Shown: positions 43,092-52,144 of the stretch, piece after piece
How positions within the stretch are numbered: position 1 is the first letter of the stretch
Layout: the number at the start of each line of letters is the position of its first letter
NCBI RefSeq assembly: GCF_003052515.2
Contig: NZ_QARE02000009.1
Span: 62,001-126,000 of the forward strand
Direction of reading: 5' to 3'
Origin: Pseudomonas sp. RIT409
GTDB lineage: Bacteria > Pseudomonadota > Gammaproteobacteria > Pseudomonadales > Pseudomonadaceae
DNA length: 64,000 bases
Position numbers and translations under genes: made by a program
The notes under the pieces: model-generated
Databases searched by the model: none
What the model was told of the DNA's origin: nothing
What the model saw: the letters and a program-made list of their open reading frames with translations, nothing else

Positions 43092-43120
43092 AAAAAACCC
43101 CGTCTTCGACGGGGTTTTTT
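43092..43120 (+). terminator. Terminator of the cold-shock gene
   Basis: AAAAAACCCCGTC and GACGGGGTTTTTT form a strong stem ending in six T residues, 13 bp after the stop codon; A-run on the other side allows it to act for the convergent lipoprotein gene too. Confidence 0.9.
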
Positions 43121-43137
43121 ACGCCTGTTACAAAGCG

Positions 43138-43461
43138 TCAGCCACAGTTCACGCGATTCACCGTTGCGCTCTTGTCGGTGTTCAGATTCAGCCGATCGGA
43201 GCGATATTCCAGGGTGACCATGTCGTTGGGGCCCAGCACACGGGCTGTCTGCGCGCCCGCCTTCACTCGCGCCTGCTCCAGCAACGCTGCAGAAGCCGGT
43301 TTACCAAGGGCGAACTGCGCGGCCGCCGCATCGCACCGGGAGTAGGCTGAATCCGAAGGCGAAGCATTCGCCGAGGGCTGTGTCGACTCCGACGTACTGC
43401 TGCAACCGGCCAGTACCGCAGCGACCAGAACCAGACCCGATGACGCGTATTTCCAGGGCAT
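43138..43461 (-). CDS. Lipoprotein of the peptidase inhibitor I78 family
   Basis: A 108-residue protein starting at the ATG at 43461 with GGAGG upstream. The signal peptide ends in the lipobox LAGC. The mature domain carries the I78-type ending: RVLGPNDMVTLEYRSDRLNL and NRVNCG, with a Cys pair (RCDAA and NCG). It is probably an envelope protease inhibitor. Confidence 0.8.
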   Translation of the reverse strand: MPWKYASSGLVLVAAVLAGCSSTSESTQPSANASPSDSAYSRCDAAAAQFALGKPASAALLEQARVKAGAQTARVLGPNDMVTLEYRSDRLNLNTDKSATVNRVNCG

Positions 43462-43723
43462 ACCGCCTCCTTGAGATTTACATAGACAAGCCTGTGTGCG
43501 ACAGCACCCGGATGACATGGTTTCGCGCGGATGCTGTCGACCGGCCATGCCGTTGCTTGATTGAGGCAAGAAGTCTGCCCGAGCCAGCGGCCCGGCCGGC
43601 AAGCAAATCGTCACAAAACGTTTGGGACGGTCATCACAATCGCAGCTTCCAGGCAGCGAGACGGTCGGCAGGCCCGACTGAAAGGAACCTGCCTCCGCCC
43701 CTGCGGTGGGAGGGGGACAGGCC

Positions 43724-44752
43724 TCATTTCAAGCGCGCAAGACGATCCGTCAGCAAGTCGAAGAAGCCCTGAGCGTCACCGCTTTCGACCCAGTAGACGT
43801 TCTTGGGTCGCCCTAGCGTGTCGTACCAGTCAGCCACGGTCTGGCCCATCGTGACGCCCTCTCGATTATCGATCGCGAGGTTGATCTGCCTGCCACTGAA
43901 CAGGTCAGGCTTGAGCAGCCATGCGATGACGCTGGCATCGTGCACAGGCCCGCCGGGGAGCCCGTAGTGCACCATGTCGGCCTTGACGTATTCGTTGAGA
44001 ATGTCAGCAACCCGCTCCCCGGCCCGGTTGTTCAAGCCCTTGATTTTCTGGATGCGCTGATCGCTGGTCAGCATCTTGTGAGTGACGTCGAGCGGCACGT
44101 AGGTCAGCTTGACGCCACTGGCCAGCACGACTTTCGCCGCGTCAGGGTCGGCGAAAAGGTTGAATTCCGCCACCGGCGTGATGTTCCCGCCGTTGAAGTG
44201 CGCACCTCCCATGACCACCACTTCCTTGATCCCGCGAGTGATCTCAGGTGCCTGAATCAATGCCAATGCCAGGTTGGTCTGCGGCCCCAGCATGGCGACG
44301 GTGACGCTGTGAGGGGCCGCCTTGCCCAGCGTATCGATCAGGTACTGCACAGCATTGCCTTTGGCCAGGCCGTGTTTCGGCTCGTACACCGCGACACCCG
44401 GCAAGCCTTCCGCGCCATGGATGTTTTCCGCGTAGATGGGCGTTCGGACCAACGGCTGGCCCGCGCCCGCATATACCGGCACCTCGTCGCGCCCCGCCCA
44501 TTCACGGGCCAGGCGCGCATTGCGCGAGGTCTTGTCGATCCGCACGTTACCGGCCACGGTTGTGATGGCCAGCACATTCAACGCTTCAGGAGAGGCCAGA
44601 GCCAGCAGGAGTGCCACCACGTCATCCGCACCTGGGTCGGTGTCGATGATCACATCACGCCTTTCCGCTCCATGAGCCGCTGTACCGGAGAAAATGGCCA
44701 ACAGTGCAAGACTCCTGATGAGTTGAATGGCAATACGACGATATTTCGGCAT
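43724..44752 (-). CDS. Exported nucleoside hydrolase
   Basis: A 342-residue protein of the inosine-uridine nucleoside hydrolase family. A signal peptide (residues 1-29, ending AAHGA) precedes the calcium-binding motif DTDPGADDVVALL and later ELTYVPLDVTHK-type and HDASVIAWLL segments with metal-ligand Asp. It should cleave ribonucleosides to base and ribose in the periplasm. It is the last gene of the ribose operon, 42 bp after rbsD, which fits: released ribose is taken up by RbsABC. Most family members are cytoplasmic, so the signal peptide is notable. Confidence 0.88.
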   Translation of the reverse strand: MPKYRRIAIQLIRSLALLAIFSGTAAHGAERRDVIIDTDPGADDVVALLLALASPEALNVLAITTVAGNVRIDKTSRNARLAREWAGRDEVPVYAGAGQPLVRTPIYAENIHGAEGLPGVAVYEPKHGLAKGNAVQYLIDTLGKAAPHSVTVAMLGPQTNLALALIQAPEITRGIKEVVVMGGAHFNGGNITPVAEFNLFADPDAAKVVLASGVKLTYVPLDVTHKMLTSDQRIQKIKGLNNRAGERVADILNEYVKADMVHYGLPGGPVHDASVIAWLLKPDLFSGRQINLAIDNREGVTMGQTVADWYDTLGRPKNVYWVESGDAQGFFDLLTDRLARLK

Positions 44753-44794
44753 TGGAAACTCCCTGTTTCTTCGGTGTAAGCCTGGTCGAAGTTG

Positions 44795-45199
44795 TCAGAA
44801 AACGACACCCGCCACCAGGGCGATGTTGGTGTAAGGCTGGCATTCACCTGTGCGCACGATCGCCCGCGCGTTACGGCTCAATTGCTTCAAGGCGTCATGA
44901 CTGATCAAGCGCTGCTGGCCTAGGCTTCCAGCTGCACGCAGTGCCTGGATGCCTGCCAGGGCTGGCGGTTGCCGAGCGAGCATCTCGTCTGCCAGCACAT
45001 GGCTCTCCACCTGCATCTCGGCCAGCACCGTGGCCAGGACCGTCATGAAATCCGGTACACCCTGGGTAACTGCCAGGTCGATGAGCTCGACGCCAGGCGG
45101 TACCGGCATGCCGGCGTCGACGATCAGAAGGGTATCACCGTGCCCGAGGGACGCCACGACGCGCGACAGCGCAATGTTGAGCAGCGGAGTCTTCTTCAT
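44795..45199 (-). CDS. rbsD: D-ribose pyranase
   Basis: A 134-residue mutarotase ([22 protein letters not shown] at the start, with catalytic His in GHGD; C-terminus [18 protein letters not shown]). It interconverts pyranose and furanose ribose so that ribokinase can use it. It overlaps rbsK by four bases. Confidence 0.95.
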   Translation of the reverse strand: MKKTPLLNIALSRVVASLGHGDTLLIVDAGMPVPPGVELIDLAVTQGVPDFMTVLATVLAEMQVESHVLADEMLARQPPALAGIQALRAAGSLGQQRLISHDALKQLSRNARAIVRTGECQPYTNIALVAGVVF

Positions 45200-46113
45200 G
45201 GTCGGTAGTCCTGAACGTCTTGTCTGCTGGGAATGGAAGGCTGGGCACCGGCCCGCGTGACAGACAGCGCAGCGGCGATCTGACCATAGCGGATGGCCTC
45301 GGCTTCGGACTGCCCTGCTGCCAGGGCCGCGGCGAAACCACCCACGAAGGTGTCTCCGGCTGCCGTGGTGTCGACCGGTTGAACGCGGGGCGCAGCGAAG
45401 TGCTGTGCCCCCTCCCGCGTGGCGAAGACGGCCCCCTGCTCGCCCAATGTGACGACCACCTTGCCAACCCCTGCCCTCATCAATGCCGACGCGGCGGCTT
45501 GCGCGGAGGCGATACTGTCGACCGGCAGGCCGGTCAAAAGGGCCGCCTCGCTCTCGTTGGGGATCAGGTAATCGATCCACCCGCACCATTGGTCAGGCAA
45601 CGGACCGGTCGCGGGTGCCGGGTTGAGGATGACGGTCTTGCCCAGTTCTCGGCCGCGCTTGAGGACATGCCCGACCGTCTCGGTCGGCGTCTCCAACTGA
45701 CAAATGATGACCTCGGCCTGGCTGAGAAGCGTATCGAACCGGTTCACCACCGCGGCGGAGAGGCAACCATTGCCTCCAGCGACGATCACGATCGCATTCT
45801 GGCTGCTGTCATCGACCACGATCAGCGCAACGCCCGTCGAGATGCCTGGCACGGTCGTCACCGCCTGGCAATCGACCCCTTCGCTGAGCAGGGCCGAGCG
45901 CAACTGTTCGCCATAAGCATCGTCACCGACGCAACCGATCATCGCCACACGGGCGCCCAAACGAGCAGCGGCGACGGCCTGGTTCGCCCCCTTGCCGCCC
46001 GGCACCGTGACGAATGATTGCCCGGCCAGCGTCTCCCCCGCCCGTGGCAGGCGGGGCGCCCGGGTGACCAGGTCCATGTTGAGACTGCCCACTATCACTA
46101 CGTTTGCTTGCAT
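45196..46113 (-). CDS. rbsK: Ribokinase
   Basis: A 305-residue PfkB-family kinase with the [15 protein letters not shown] substrate motif near residue 40 and the anion-hole/catalytic motif [17 protein letters not shown] near residue 245. It phosphorylates ribose to ribose 5-phosphate. It lies between rbsR and rbsD in the operon. Confidence 0.95.
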   Translation of the reverse strand: MQANVVIVGSLNMDLVTRAPRLPRAGETLAGQSFVTVPGGKGANQAVAAARLGARVAMIGCVGDDAYGEQLRSALLSEGVDCQAVTTVPGISTGVALIVVDDSSQNAIVIVAGGNGCLSAAVVNRFDTLLSQAEVIICQLETPTETVGHVLKRGRELGKTVILNPAPATGPLPDQWCGWIDYLIPNESEAALLTGLPVDSIASAQAAASALMRAGVGKVVVTLGEQGAVFATREGAQHFAAPRVQPVDTTAAGDTFVGGFAAALAAGQSEAEAIRYGQIAAALSVTRAGAQPSIPSRQDVQDYRP

Positions 46114-46151
46114 GACGTCGTACTCTTCTCTCCGGCACCTTCGCGGCCGGT

Positions 46152-47174
46152 TCAGCGAAATTCAGTGAAGGCGTTAGCCGGGGCTGCCGTGGACTCGCGC
46201 AGCACGATGCTCGGTGCCACGATCAGCCTCTGAATCGGCACCGCGGCGCGCGTTGAAATTCGATTCAGCAGAACCTCCGCCGCACGCTCGCCCAGTTGCA
46301 GGATCGATTGCCCGACCGTCGTCAGCGCCGGGTAGACGTACTGGCTCATCTGGATGTCGTCGAAACCGATCACCGACAAGTCTGCAGGCACCTTGAGGTT
46401 TCGTTCGGCCGCGGCGCGCAACACGCCGATGCCGACCATATCGTTGGCAGCGAAAATCGCCGTCGGGCGCTCGCCCTCCAGCAGCCGAGAAGCCGCCTGA
46501 TAACCGCTGGGGCCGGTGAAATCACTTTCCACCACCCAGTGCTCACGCACGGGCACGCCACGCTCGAACATTGCCCGCCGATACCCGGCCAGGCGCATGC
46601 GCGCCACGCTGGTGTGCTCCGGACCACAGATACAGGCGATGTGACGATGCCCCCATTCAAGCAGGTGCGAGGTGGCGAGATACCCGCCAAGCTCATGATC
46701 GATGCGCACCAGGTCCGCAGTGACATTCTCCAGATCCCGGTCAACGATGACCATCGGCGTCCGGACCGCGCACAGGCTGTCGGCGAGGCTGTCGCCTCCG
46801 CCCACGGACGAAACGATCAAGCCATCGACCCGCTTTTCGAGCAACACGCGCAGGTAGTTGCGCTGTTTCTCCAGATTGTCGTCCGAGTTGCAGAGAATGA
46901 CGCAGAACCCATTGCGCTCGCAGTAATCCTCGATGCCCCGGGCCAATTCAGCGAAATACGGGTTGATGCCGTTGGGAATCAACAGGCCTATCGTGGCAGT
47001 CGACTTCGCCTTGAGCGAGCGTGCCACCGCGCTGGGAACGTAATCCAGTTGGGCAATGGCCGCTTCGACTTTTTTGCGCACCTCGTCGCTCACCGGTCGC
47101 GTATTGTTCAGGACGTGGGAAACCGTCGTGTAGGAAATCCCCGCAATTGCAGCCACATCTTTGATGGTTGCCAT
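46152..47174 (-). CDS. rbsR: LacI-family ribose operon repressor
   Basis: A 340-residue repressor starting at the ATG at 47174, one base after the rbsC stop. The N-terminal LacI helix-turn-helix (ATIKDVAAIAGISYTTVSHVLN) and hinge are clear, followed by a periplasmic-binding-like effector domain. It is encoded inside the operon and probably binds the perfect palindrome CGCAAACGTTTGCG upstream of rbsB, giving autoregulation relieved by ribose. Confidence 0.93.
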   Translation of the reverse strand: MATIKDVAAIAGISYTTVSHVLNNTRPVSDEVRKKVEAAIAQLDYVPSAVARSLKAKSTATIGLLIPNGINPYFAELARGIEDYCERNGFCVILCNSDDNLEKQRNYLRVLLEKRVDGLIVSSVGGGDSLADSLCAVRTPMVIVDRDLENVTADLVRIDHELGGYLATSHLLEWGHRHIACICGPEHTSVARMRLAGYRRAMFERGVPVREHWVVESDFTGPSGYQAASRLLEGERPTAIFAANDMVGIGVLRAAAERNLKVPADLSVIGFDDIQMSQYVYPALTTVGQSILQLGERAAEVLLNRISTRAAVPIQRLIVAPSIVLRESTAAPANAFTEFR

Positions 47175-47175
47175 A

Positions 47176-48171
47176 TCAGCCACGCCGCCGTGCGCGATGA
47201 CTGCGGTAGGTGTCCAGAACAACCGCGACGACGATCACGGCCCCCGTGATGATGCGCTTGGTCGGCTCGGTCGCGCCGATCTGCGCCAATCCGGCCGCCA
47301 GCACCGAAATGATCAACACCCCGAAAAACGTGCTGATGACAGAACCACGCCCCCCCATCAGGCTGGTGCCACCAATGACCACGGCCGCGATGACCTGCAG
47401 TTCAAGGCCGGAACCGGCGTTCGGATCTGCTGCTTCCAGGCGGGAAATCTGAAACAACGCTGCCAGTCCCGCCAGCAACCCCATGAGCGAAAACACCAGA
47501 ATCTTGTAGGGTTTGGGATTGATGCCTGCCAGACGTACGGCCTCTTCGTTGGTGCCGATGCCTATCAGGTAACGCCCGAATACCGTGCGGGTCAGCACAG
47601 TCTGGGCGACGAGGATCACCACCAGGGCGATAATGAAAGAAGGGGAGATGCCAAAGGCGAAAGGGTTCGACAGCCAGGCGAAGGCATCACCGATATAGGC
47701 CGTACGTGAGTCGGTCAATTGATACGCCACGCCTCGAGCCATCTCCAGCACACCGAGCGAAACGATGAACGAAGGGATTCGCCATCCGACGGTAATCGAT
47801 CCGGTCAAGGTACCTGCGGCAGTGGCACACACCATCCCCAGCAGCGCAGAGGGCAGCACACCCCATCCCCACCTCAGCATGGCGACGCTGACCGCCGACG
47901 CGGCAAGGGCGAGCACCGAGCCGACCGACAGGTCGATGCCGCCGATGATCAGGATGAACGTCATGCCGACGGCGAGCACCATCAGGTCTGGAATCTGGTT
48001 GGCCAGGGTGCTGAACGTTTCGTAGGACAGGAAATGATCACTGAGCAGCGAAAACAGCACGATCATCGCCAGTAAAGCGCCCGCCAACCCCAAGTAAGTG
48101 CCCAGGCCGAAATAATGGCCGGTGCGTTTAGCGGGCGAAGGCAACGCGGCAGGAGTGGTTGAAGTCTTCAT
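47176..48171 (-). CDS. rbsC: Ribose ABC transporter permease
   Basis: A 331-residue inner-membrane permease with 8-10 hydrophobic helices and the family motif GGIDLSVGSVLALAASA. A second conserved stretch, VIGGTSLMGGRGS, lies near the C-terminus. Its start overlaps the rbsA stop by four bases. Confidence 0.94.
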   Translation of the reverse strand: MKTSTTPAALPSPAKRTGHYFGLGTYLGLAGALLAMIVLFSLLSDHFLSYETFSTLANQIPDLMVLAVGMTFILIIGGIDLSVGSVLALAASAVSVAMLRWGWGVLPSALLGMVCATAAGTLTGSITVGWRIPSFIVSLGVLEMARGVAYQLTDSRTAYIGDAFAWLSNPFAFGISPSFIIALVVILVAQTVLTRTVFGRYLIGIGTNEEAVRLAGINPKPYKILVFSLMGLLAGLAALFQISRLEAADPNAGSGLELQVIAAVVIGGTSLMGGRGSVISTFFGVLIISVLAAGLAQIGATEPTKRIITGAVIVVAVVLDTYRSHRARRRG

Positions 48172-49721
48172 CGAGAATCCCCGAGCGCAGCGTCTGACAG
48201 CAGCGCATCACGTTTTTGATAGCCAGCGAAGGCAGCGGCGAGCAGTTGGTCCTGGGTCCAGGTGTCGCGATCAAAGATGTCGATCAGCCGGCCTGCGGAC
48301 AACACACCGATCCGGTCGCAGATCAACATCAACTCGCGCAGGTCGCTGGAGACCACCACCAACGCCCTGCCTTGGCGGGTCAATTCGCCCAGCAACGCAT
48401 AAATGTCGAATTTGGCGCCGACGTCGATTCCGCGGGTCGGCTCGTCGAACAGCATCACCTGGCAGTCGCGCTCCAGCCAGCGTCCGATGACCACCTTCTG
48501 TTGATTGCCCCCGGACAACTCGGAAACGAGCTGTGTCGGGCTGGAACTGCGGATACGCATGGCATCCACCTGGCGACGGGCCAATGCCATTTCAGCGCCG
48601 CCGTTGACCACGCCAGAAGTGGAAATGGCGCCCATGTTGCCCAACGCGATGTTTGCACTGATGGACTGCGTCAGCAGCAGCCCCTCACCTTTGCGGTCTT
48701 CGGTGATGAGGGCGATGCCATGACGGACGGCGTCGACCGGCGAACTGAGACGCACCGGGCGTAGAGGATTGCCAACCGACACCGTGCCGCTGTCGGCGAC
48801 GTCGGCACCGTAAATCAGGCGCAACAATTCAGTCCGGCCCGCACCGATCAGTCCGGAAATGCCAAAAATCTCCCCGGCACGCACGTCGAAGGAGACATCA
48901 CGCACCTTGTCGGATCGACCAAGCCCCTTGACCGACAGGGCCACTTCTCCGATAGCACGCTGACCCAGGTCGATGTGCTCCCCCAACTCACGCCCCACCA
49001 TCAAGGTAACCAACTGTTCGCTGTTGTATTGGGCCATCGCGTCCACGCACACCAGCTTGCCATCGCGCAGTACAGCGATGCGTTGGGCGATACGGGCCAG
49101 TTCTTCCAGACGGTGGGAAATGTAAATGATGGAAACGCCCCGGTCCTGAAGGCGAGACATCTGCTCGAAAAGCATCTCGACCTCCCTGGCCGTCAACATT
49201 GCCGTCGGCTCATCGAGGATCAGGACATGGCAATCGCCAATCAGATTTCGCGCGATCTCCACCATCTGCTGGTGGCCAATGCCCAACTCGCCGACCGGCG
49301 TATCCGGGTCGATCGCATCCAGTCCCACCTGGGCCATGGCCTTGATGGCCTGCTCACGGAGCTTCTTGCGGTTGATGAAGCCCGCGCGGCTGGGCAAGTG
49401 ATCAAGGAACAAGTTTTCGGCAACGGACAGAGTGGGCAGCAGGTTCAGTTCCTGCATCACCATGCGCACCCCCAGCTTCTCTGCCTCGCTACGGCTGCCA
49501 GGCGCATAGGGTTGCCCATGAAATTGCATGTGGCCCGTGGTTGGCGTGACCAAGCCGCCGATGATTTTCGACAGGGTGCTTTTACCGGCACCGTTTTCTC
49601 CGGTCAGCGCCAGTACCTCGCCACGCACGAGCGTCAGGTCGATATCGCCGAGAACAGGTTGGACGTAGGTTTTGCCGATGCCGCTGACAGATAGAACAGC
49701 GGTCTGAGCAGACGCTGGCAT
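48168..49721 (-). CDS. rbsA: Ribose ABC transporter ATP-binding protein
   Basis: A 517-residue double ATPase, started at the ATG at 49721 (GGAG nine bases upstream). Half one: Walker A GENGAGKST, signature LGIGHQQ. Half two: a degenerate Walker A (GLIGAGRTELL) and signature LSGGNQQKVVIGRWL with LFDEPTRGID. This asymmetry is normal for sugar importers of the RbsA/XylG type. Confidence 0.95.
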   Translation of the reverse strand: MPASAQTAVLSVSGIGKTYVQPVLGDIDLTLVRGEVLALTGENGAGKSTLSKIIGGLVTPTTGHMQFHGQPYAPGSRSEAEKLGVRMVMQELNLLPTLSVAENLFLDHLPSRAGFINRKKLREQAIKAMAQVGLDAIDPDTPVGELGIGHQQMVEIARNLIGDCHVLILDEPTAMLTAREVEMLFEQMSRLQDRGVSIIYISHRLEELARIAQRIAVLRDGKLVCVDAMAQYNSEQLVTLMVGRELGEHIDLGQRAIGEVALSVKGLGRSDKVRDVSFDVRAGEIFGISGLIGAGRTELLRLIYGADVADSGTVSVGNPLRPVRLSSPVDAVRHGIALITEDRKGEGLLLTQSISANIALGNMGAISTSGVVNGGAEMALARRQVDAMRIRSSSPTQLVSELSGGNQQKVVIGRWLERDCQVMLFDEPTRGIDVGAKFDIYALLGELTRQGRALVVVSSDLRELMLICDRIGVLSAGRLIDIFDRDTWTQDQLLAAAFAGYQKRDALLSDAALGDSR

Positions 49722-49784
49722 AGCGCTCTCCACACGCCTGCTCCCTAAAGAACAGGCGGTCGTTACGGATGATAGGAAAACGGC

Positions 49785-50744
49785 TTATTGCGGCTTGGTG
49801 ACCAATTCGACAGGGGTCTCGATGACGCCGTCCTTGATGTCGAGCTTGTCGCCTTTGATCATCTTCAGTGCCGTGTCGATGCCAAACACGGCCTGACGCG
49901 CGGCGAACTGGTCAGCGGTCGCAAGTACGCGACCATCCTTGAGCATTGGCTTGATCGCATTGATGTTGTCGTAGCCCACGACTTGCACCTTGCCCGCTTT
50001 GCCCGCCGCCCTGACCGCGGACACGGCGCCCAATGCCATGCTGTCGTTTCCGGCCAGCAGCGCCTTCAGGTTCGGGTACTCGTTAAGCATCGCCGAGGCG
50101 ACGGCATTGCCTTTATCGATTTCCCAGTTACCCGATTGCGTGGACACGATTTTCATCTGCGCAGCGTCCATTGCATCCTTGAAACCGGCAGTGCGTTGCT
50201 GCGCGTTGGTGGTGGTCGGAACACCTTCGATGATCCCGACCTGATCACCCGCCGTGAGCTGTTTGGCCAAATAGTCGCCGACCAATTTCGCGCCCTTGCG
50301 GTTATTCGGCCCTACGAACGGCACTTCGATGTTCTTGCTTTTCAGCACTTCGGGATCAAGCTGGTTGTCGATGTTGACGACTTTGATCCCGGCGTCGATG
50401 GCCTTCTTGATCACCGACGCCAGCGCTTTGGAATCAGCAGGGGCTATGACCAAGGCATCGACCTTTTTGACGATCATCTGGTTGACGATGTCAATCTGCG
50501 CGGCGGTATCGGATTCGTTCTTGATGCCGTTGGAAATCAGATCGAAGTCGGCGGAGTGTTGCTTCTGATAGTCCTTGGCGCCGTCTTCCATGGTCAGGAA
50601 GAACTCATTAGCCAGGGACTTCATCACCAGCGCGACGGTCGGCTTTTTGGCTTCGTCGGCGTAAGCGGACGAGAAAGGCAGGGAAAGGGAGCTCGCGGTG
50701 AGCATGGCGACAGCGAGAAGACGTGCAGCGAAGGGCAGCTTCAT
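49785..50744 (-). CDS. rbsB: Ribose-binding periplasmic protein
   Basis: A 319-residue binding protein with a signal peptide ending near SSAYA. Mature protein begins DEAKKPTVALVMKSLANEFF, and the sugar-contact blocks (e.g. KKVDALVIAPADSKA, GYDNINAIKPMLKDG) are typical of RbsB. First gene of the ribose operon, transcribed from the promoter at 50834-50862. Confidence 0.94.
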   Translation of the reverse strand: MKLPFAARLLAVAMLTASSLSLPFSSAYADEAKKPTVALVMKSLANEFFLTMEDGAKDYQKQHSADFDLISNGIKNESDTAAQIDIVNQMIVKKVDALVIAPADSKALASVIKKAIDAGIKVVNIDNQLDPEVLKSKNIEVPFVGPNNRKGAKLVGDYLAKQLTAGDQVGIIEGVPTTTNAQQRTAGFKDAMDAAQMKIVSTQSGNWEIDKGNAVASAMLNEYPNLKALLAGNDSMALGAVSAVRAAGKAGKVQVVGYDNINAIKPMLKDGRVLATADQFAARQAVFGIDTALKMIKGDKLDIKDGVIETPVELVTKPQ

Positions 50745-50811
50745 GGGATCACTCCGACATTATGATTATTGTATCGGCACCGTTTGAATCCCGGTCGAGG
50801 AACGATGGGAC

Positions 50812-50825
50812 CGCAAACGTTTGCG
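50812..50825. promoter_or_regulatory. Putative RbsR operator
   Basis: CGCAAACGTTTGCG is a perfect 14-bp palindrome with the central CG of LacI-family sites. It lies just downstream of the predicted -10 box, where bound repressor would block initiation. Confidence 0.75.
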
Positions 50826-50833
50826 TGAGCCGA

Positions 50834-50862
50834 ACTATGGTAATCCTTCAGGCCTTTGTCAA
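50834..50862 (-). promoter_or_regulatory. Sigma-70 promoter of the ribose operon
   Basis: On the minus strand, TTGACA (50862-50857) and CATAGT (50839-50834) are separated by 17 bp. The -35 is a perfect consensus; the -10 matches four of six positions. Confidence 0.6.
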
Positions 50863-51054
50863 CTGCTCGCTCGATCCCTGCGGCGCGCAGCCGCCCTCTT
50901 GTATGACGCCAACGGCGGCAATCGCCCCCTTACACCTCAAGCAGTACGCTAAATCCGTGTGCTAATCCTCTGTAAAACCTATAGATGCGCTAAGATAGAG
51001 GCTATCTGACATCGCCATTCCCCATGGCTTTACCGATGAACTGCGGGAGTAATA
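50863..51054. other. Upstream part of the divergent rbsB/hypothetical gene region
   Basis: The 310-bp gap between rbsB and the next plus-strand gene contains the ribose promoter and operator. In its right part, an AT-rich stretch (about 50975-51002) could be the promoter of the gene at 51055. No RNA gene is seen. Confidence 0.35.
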
Positions 51055-51327
51055 ATGACAAGCCCGGCTACAAACGAAATCCCAGCGGAGGCAGGATCCG
51101 ATCCTGCCTCGGAATTCGTGCACTCCATGATTGCGTCCCTGCCGGGGGCGAGTCCTGTGGGGCGAGACAGAGAGGCCCAGCGCCAGTGGTACGAGTCGCT
51201 GTCGCCAGAGCAGCAGATGGTGGTGCGAGACAGGCTGCGGGAGGAGATCACACGGATTCGATCAGCCTCCGGCCGGCGTTCGAGTGGGTTGTCCACCTAT
51301 CCCTCCCGACTCAGGGATCACGGTTGA
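51055..51327 (+). CDS. Hypothetical protein
   Basis: A 90-residue, mostly hydrophilic frame with GGGAG six bases before its ATG. It contains a helical charged middle (QQMVVRDRLREEITRIRSASGRR). No signal peptide or recognised family. Confidence 0.55.
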   Translation: MTSPATNEIPAEAGSDPASEFVHSMIASLPGASPVGRDREAQRQWYESLSPEQQMVVRDRLREEITRIRSASGRRSSGLSTYPSRLRDHG

Positions 51328-51398
51328 CGCTGCCCTGCTCCACCATCCGATGCGCGTCAGGATGCCTGATCGAACGGTGTTCGATCAGGGGCTGGTCT

Positions 51399-51623
51399 TC
51401 AATCTTCTTCCTTGACCGTTGCGACCTCATCAGCCCGAACTTTCACTTTTTTGCCCGAGATGTCTTCGAACTCATAGAAGCCATCCTTGTTCTTGGTTTT
51501 CGGCAGGTCCTTGGTCACATACTGCGTACCGTTCTGCAACGTCACCACGGTCGCAGTAGAGCACCCTGCCAGCCACACGCAACTTACCAACGCCAGAAGC
51601 GGCCCCACGCTTTTCATCTTCAT
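51399..51623 (-). CDS. YgdI/YgdR-family lipoprotein
   Basis: A 74-residue lipoprotein: signal peptide with lipobox LAGC, then the small SH3-like YgdI/YgdR domain (VVTLQNGTQYVTKDLPKTK, followed by GFYEFEDISGKKVKV). It is probably anchored in the outer membrane; function unknown. Confidence 0.85.
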   Translation of the reverse strand: MKMKSVGPLLALVSCVWLAGCSTATVVTLQNGTQYVTKDLPKTKNKDGFYEFEDISGKKVKVRADEVATVKEED

Positions 51624-51790
51624 GCTGACTCCTCGTTCTCATGGCCGGTGCGAACTGATTCGCCGACAGAGCATCTGATCGGCGCGAGCGCTTTTGGTTC
51701 GAGATTGCCCGCTCTCCTATACGAATCAAGGAGTTGGCCGGGTTGATGAATATTCCTAAGTCCCATTGCGAAATCCCCCACGATAAAATA

Positions 51791-51806
51791 CTGTATGCGC
51801 ATACAG
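51791..51806. promoter_or_regulatory. LexA (SOS) box
   Basis: CTGTATGCGCATACAG is a perfect palindrome matching CTGT-N8-ACAG. It lies 22 bp before the GTG start of the DUF1654 gene, so LexA binding would block transcription until DNA damage. Confidence 0.85.
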
Positions 51807-51827
51807 TTAAAACAAAAGGATTCATTC

Positions 51828-52070
51828 GTGTCCGACAGTCTCGCTCCCGCGCCGGCTTCTTATGAGCAACTGGCCTCGCGCATTCAGAAAATCATCAACT
51901 CACCCACTGCCCAGCGCTCACGATCGGCGTTGCTTTTCCGGCTCGCCAACGAACAGGAAGATGATTGGAGCCAACTGCTGGAGGAAATCGCCGAGAACGA
52001 TAACGTGACCCTGGCGTGGCGTGACGATGGAGGCGTACAGATTTTCTGGACCGTGCCTAGAGAAGATTGA
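51828..52070 (+). CDS. SOS-regulated DUF1654 family protein
   Basis: An 80-residue protein. I start it at the GTG at 51828, which has AAGGA seven bases upstream and lies after the LexA box; the ATG at 51795 is inside the box. Family pattern SYEQLASRIQKIINSPTAQRSRSAL and the C-terminal VTLAWRDDGGVQIFW match DUF1654, a Pseudomonas family with members known from memory to belong to the LexA regulon. Function unknown. Confidence 0.8.
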   Translation: MSDSLAPAPASYEQLASRIQKIINSPTAQRSRSALLFRLANEQEDDWSQLLEEIAENDNVTLAWRDDGGVQIFWTVPRED

Positions 52071-52144
52071 CCCCTCGGTCTGCGCACCACCCACGAGTCG
52101 GTACGAACGGCTCATTTTCGTTTCAATTTGCCTGGCTGTCTTTC

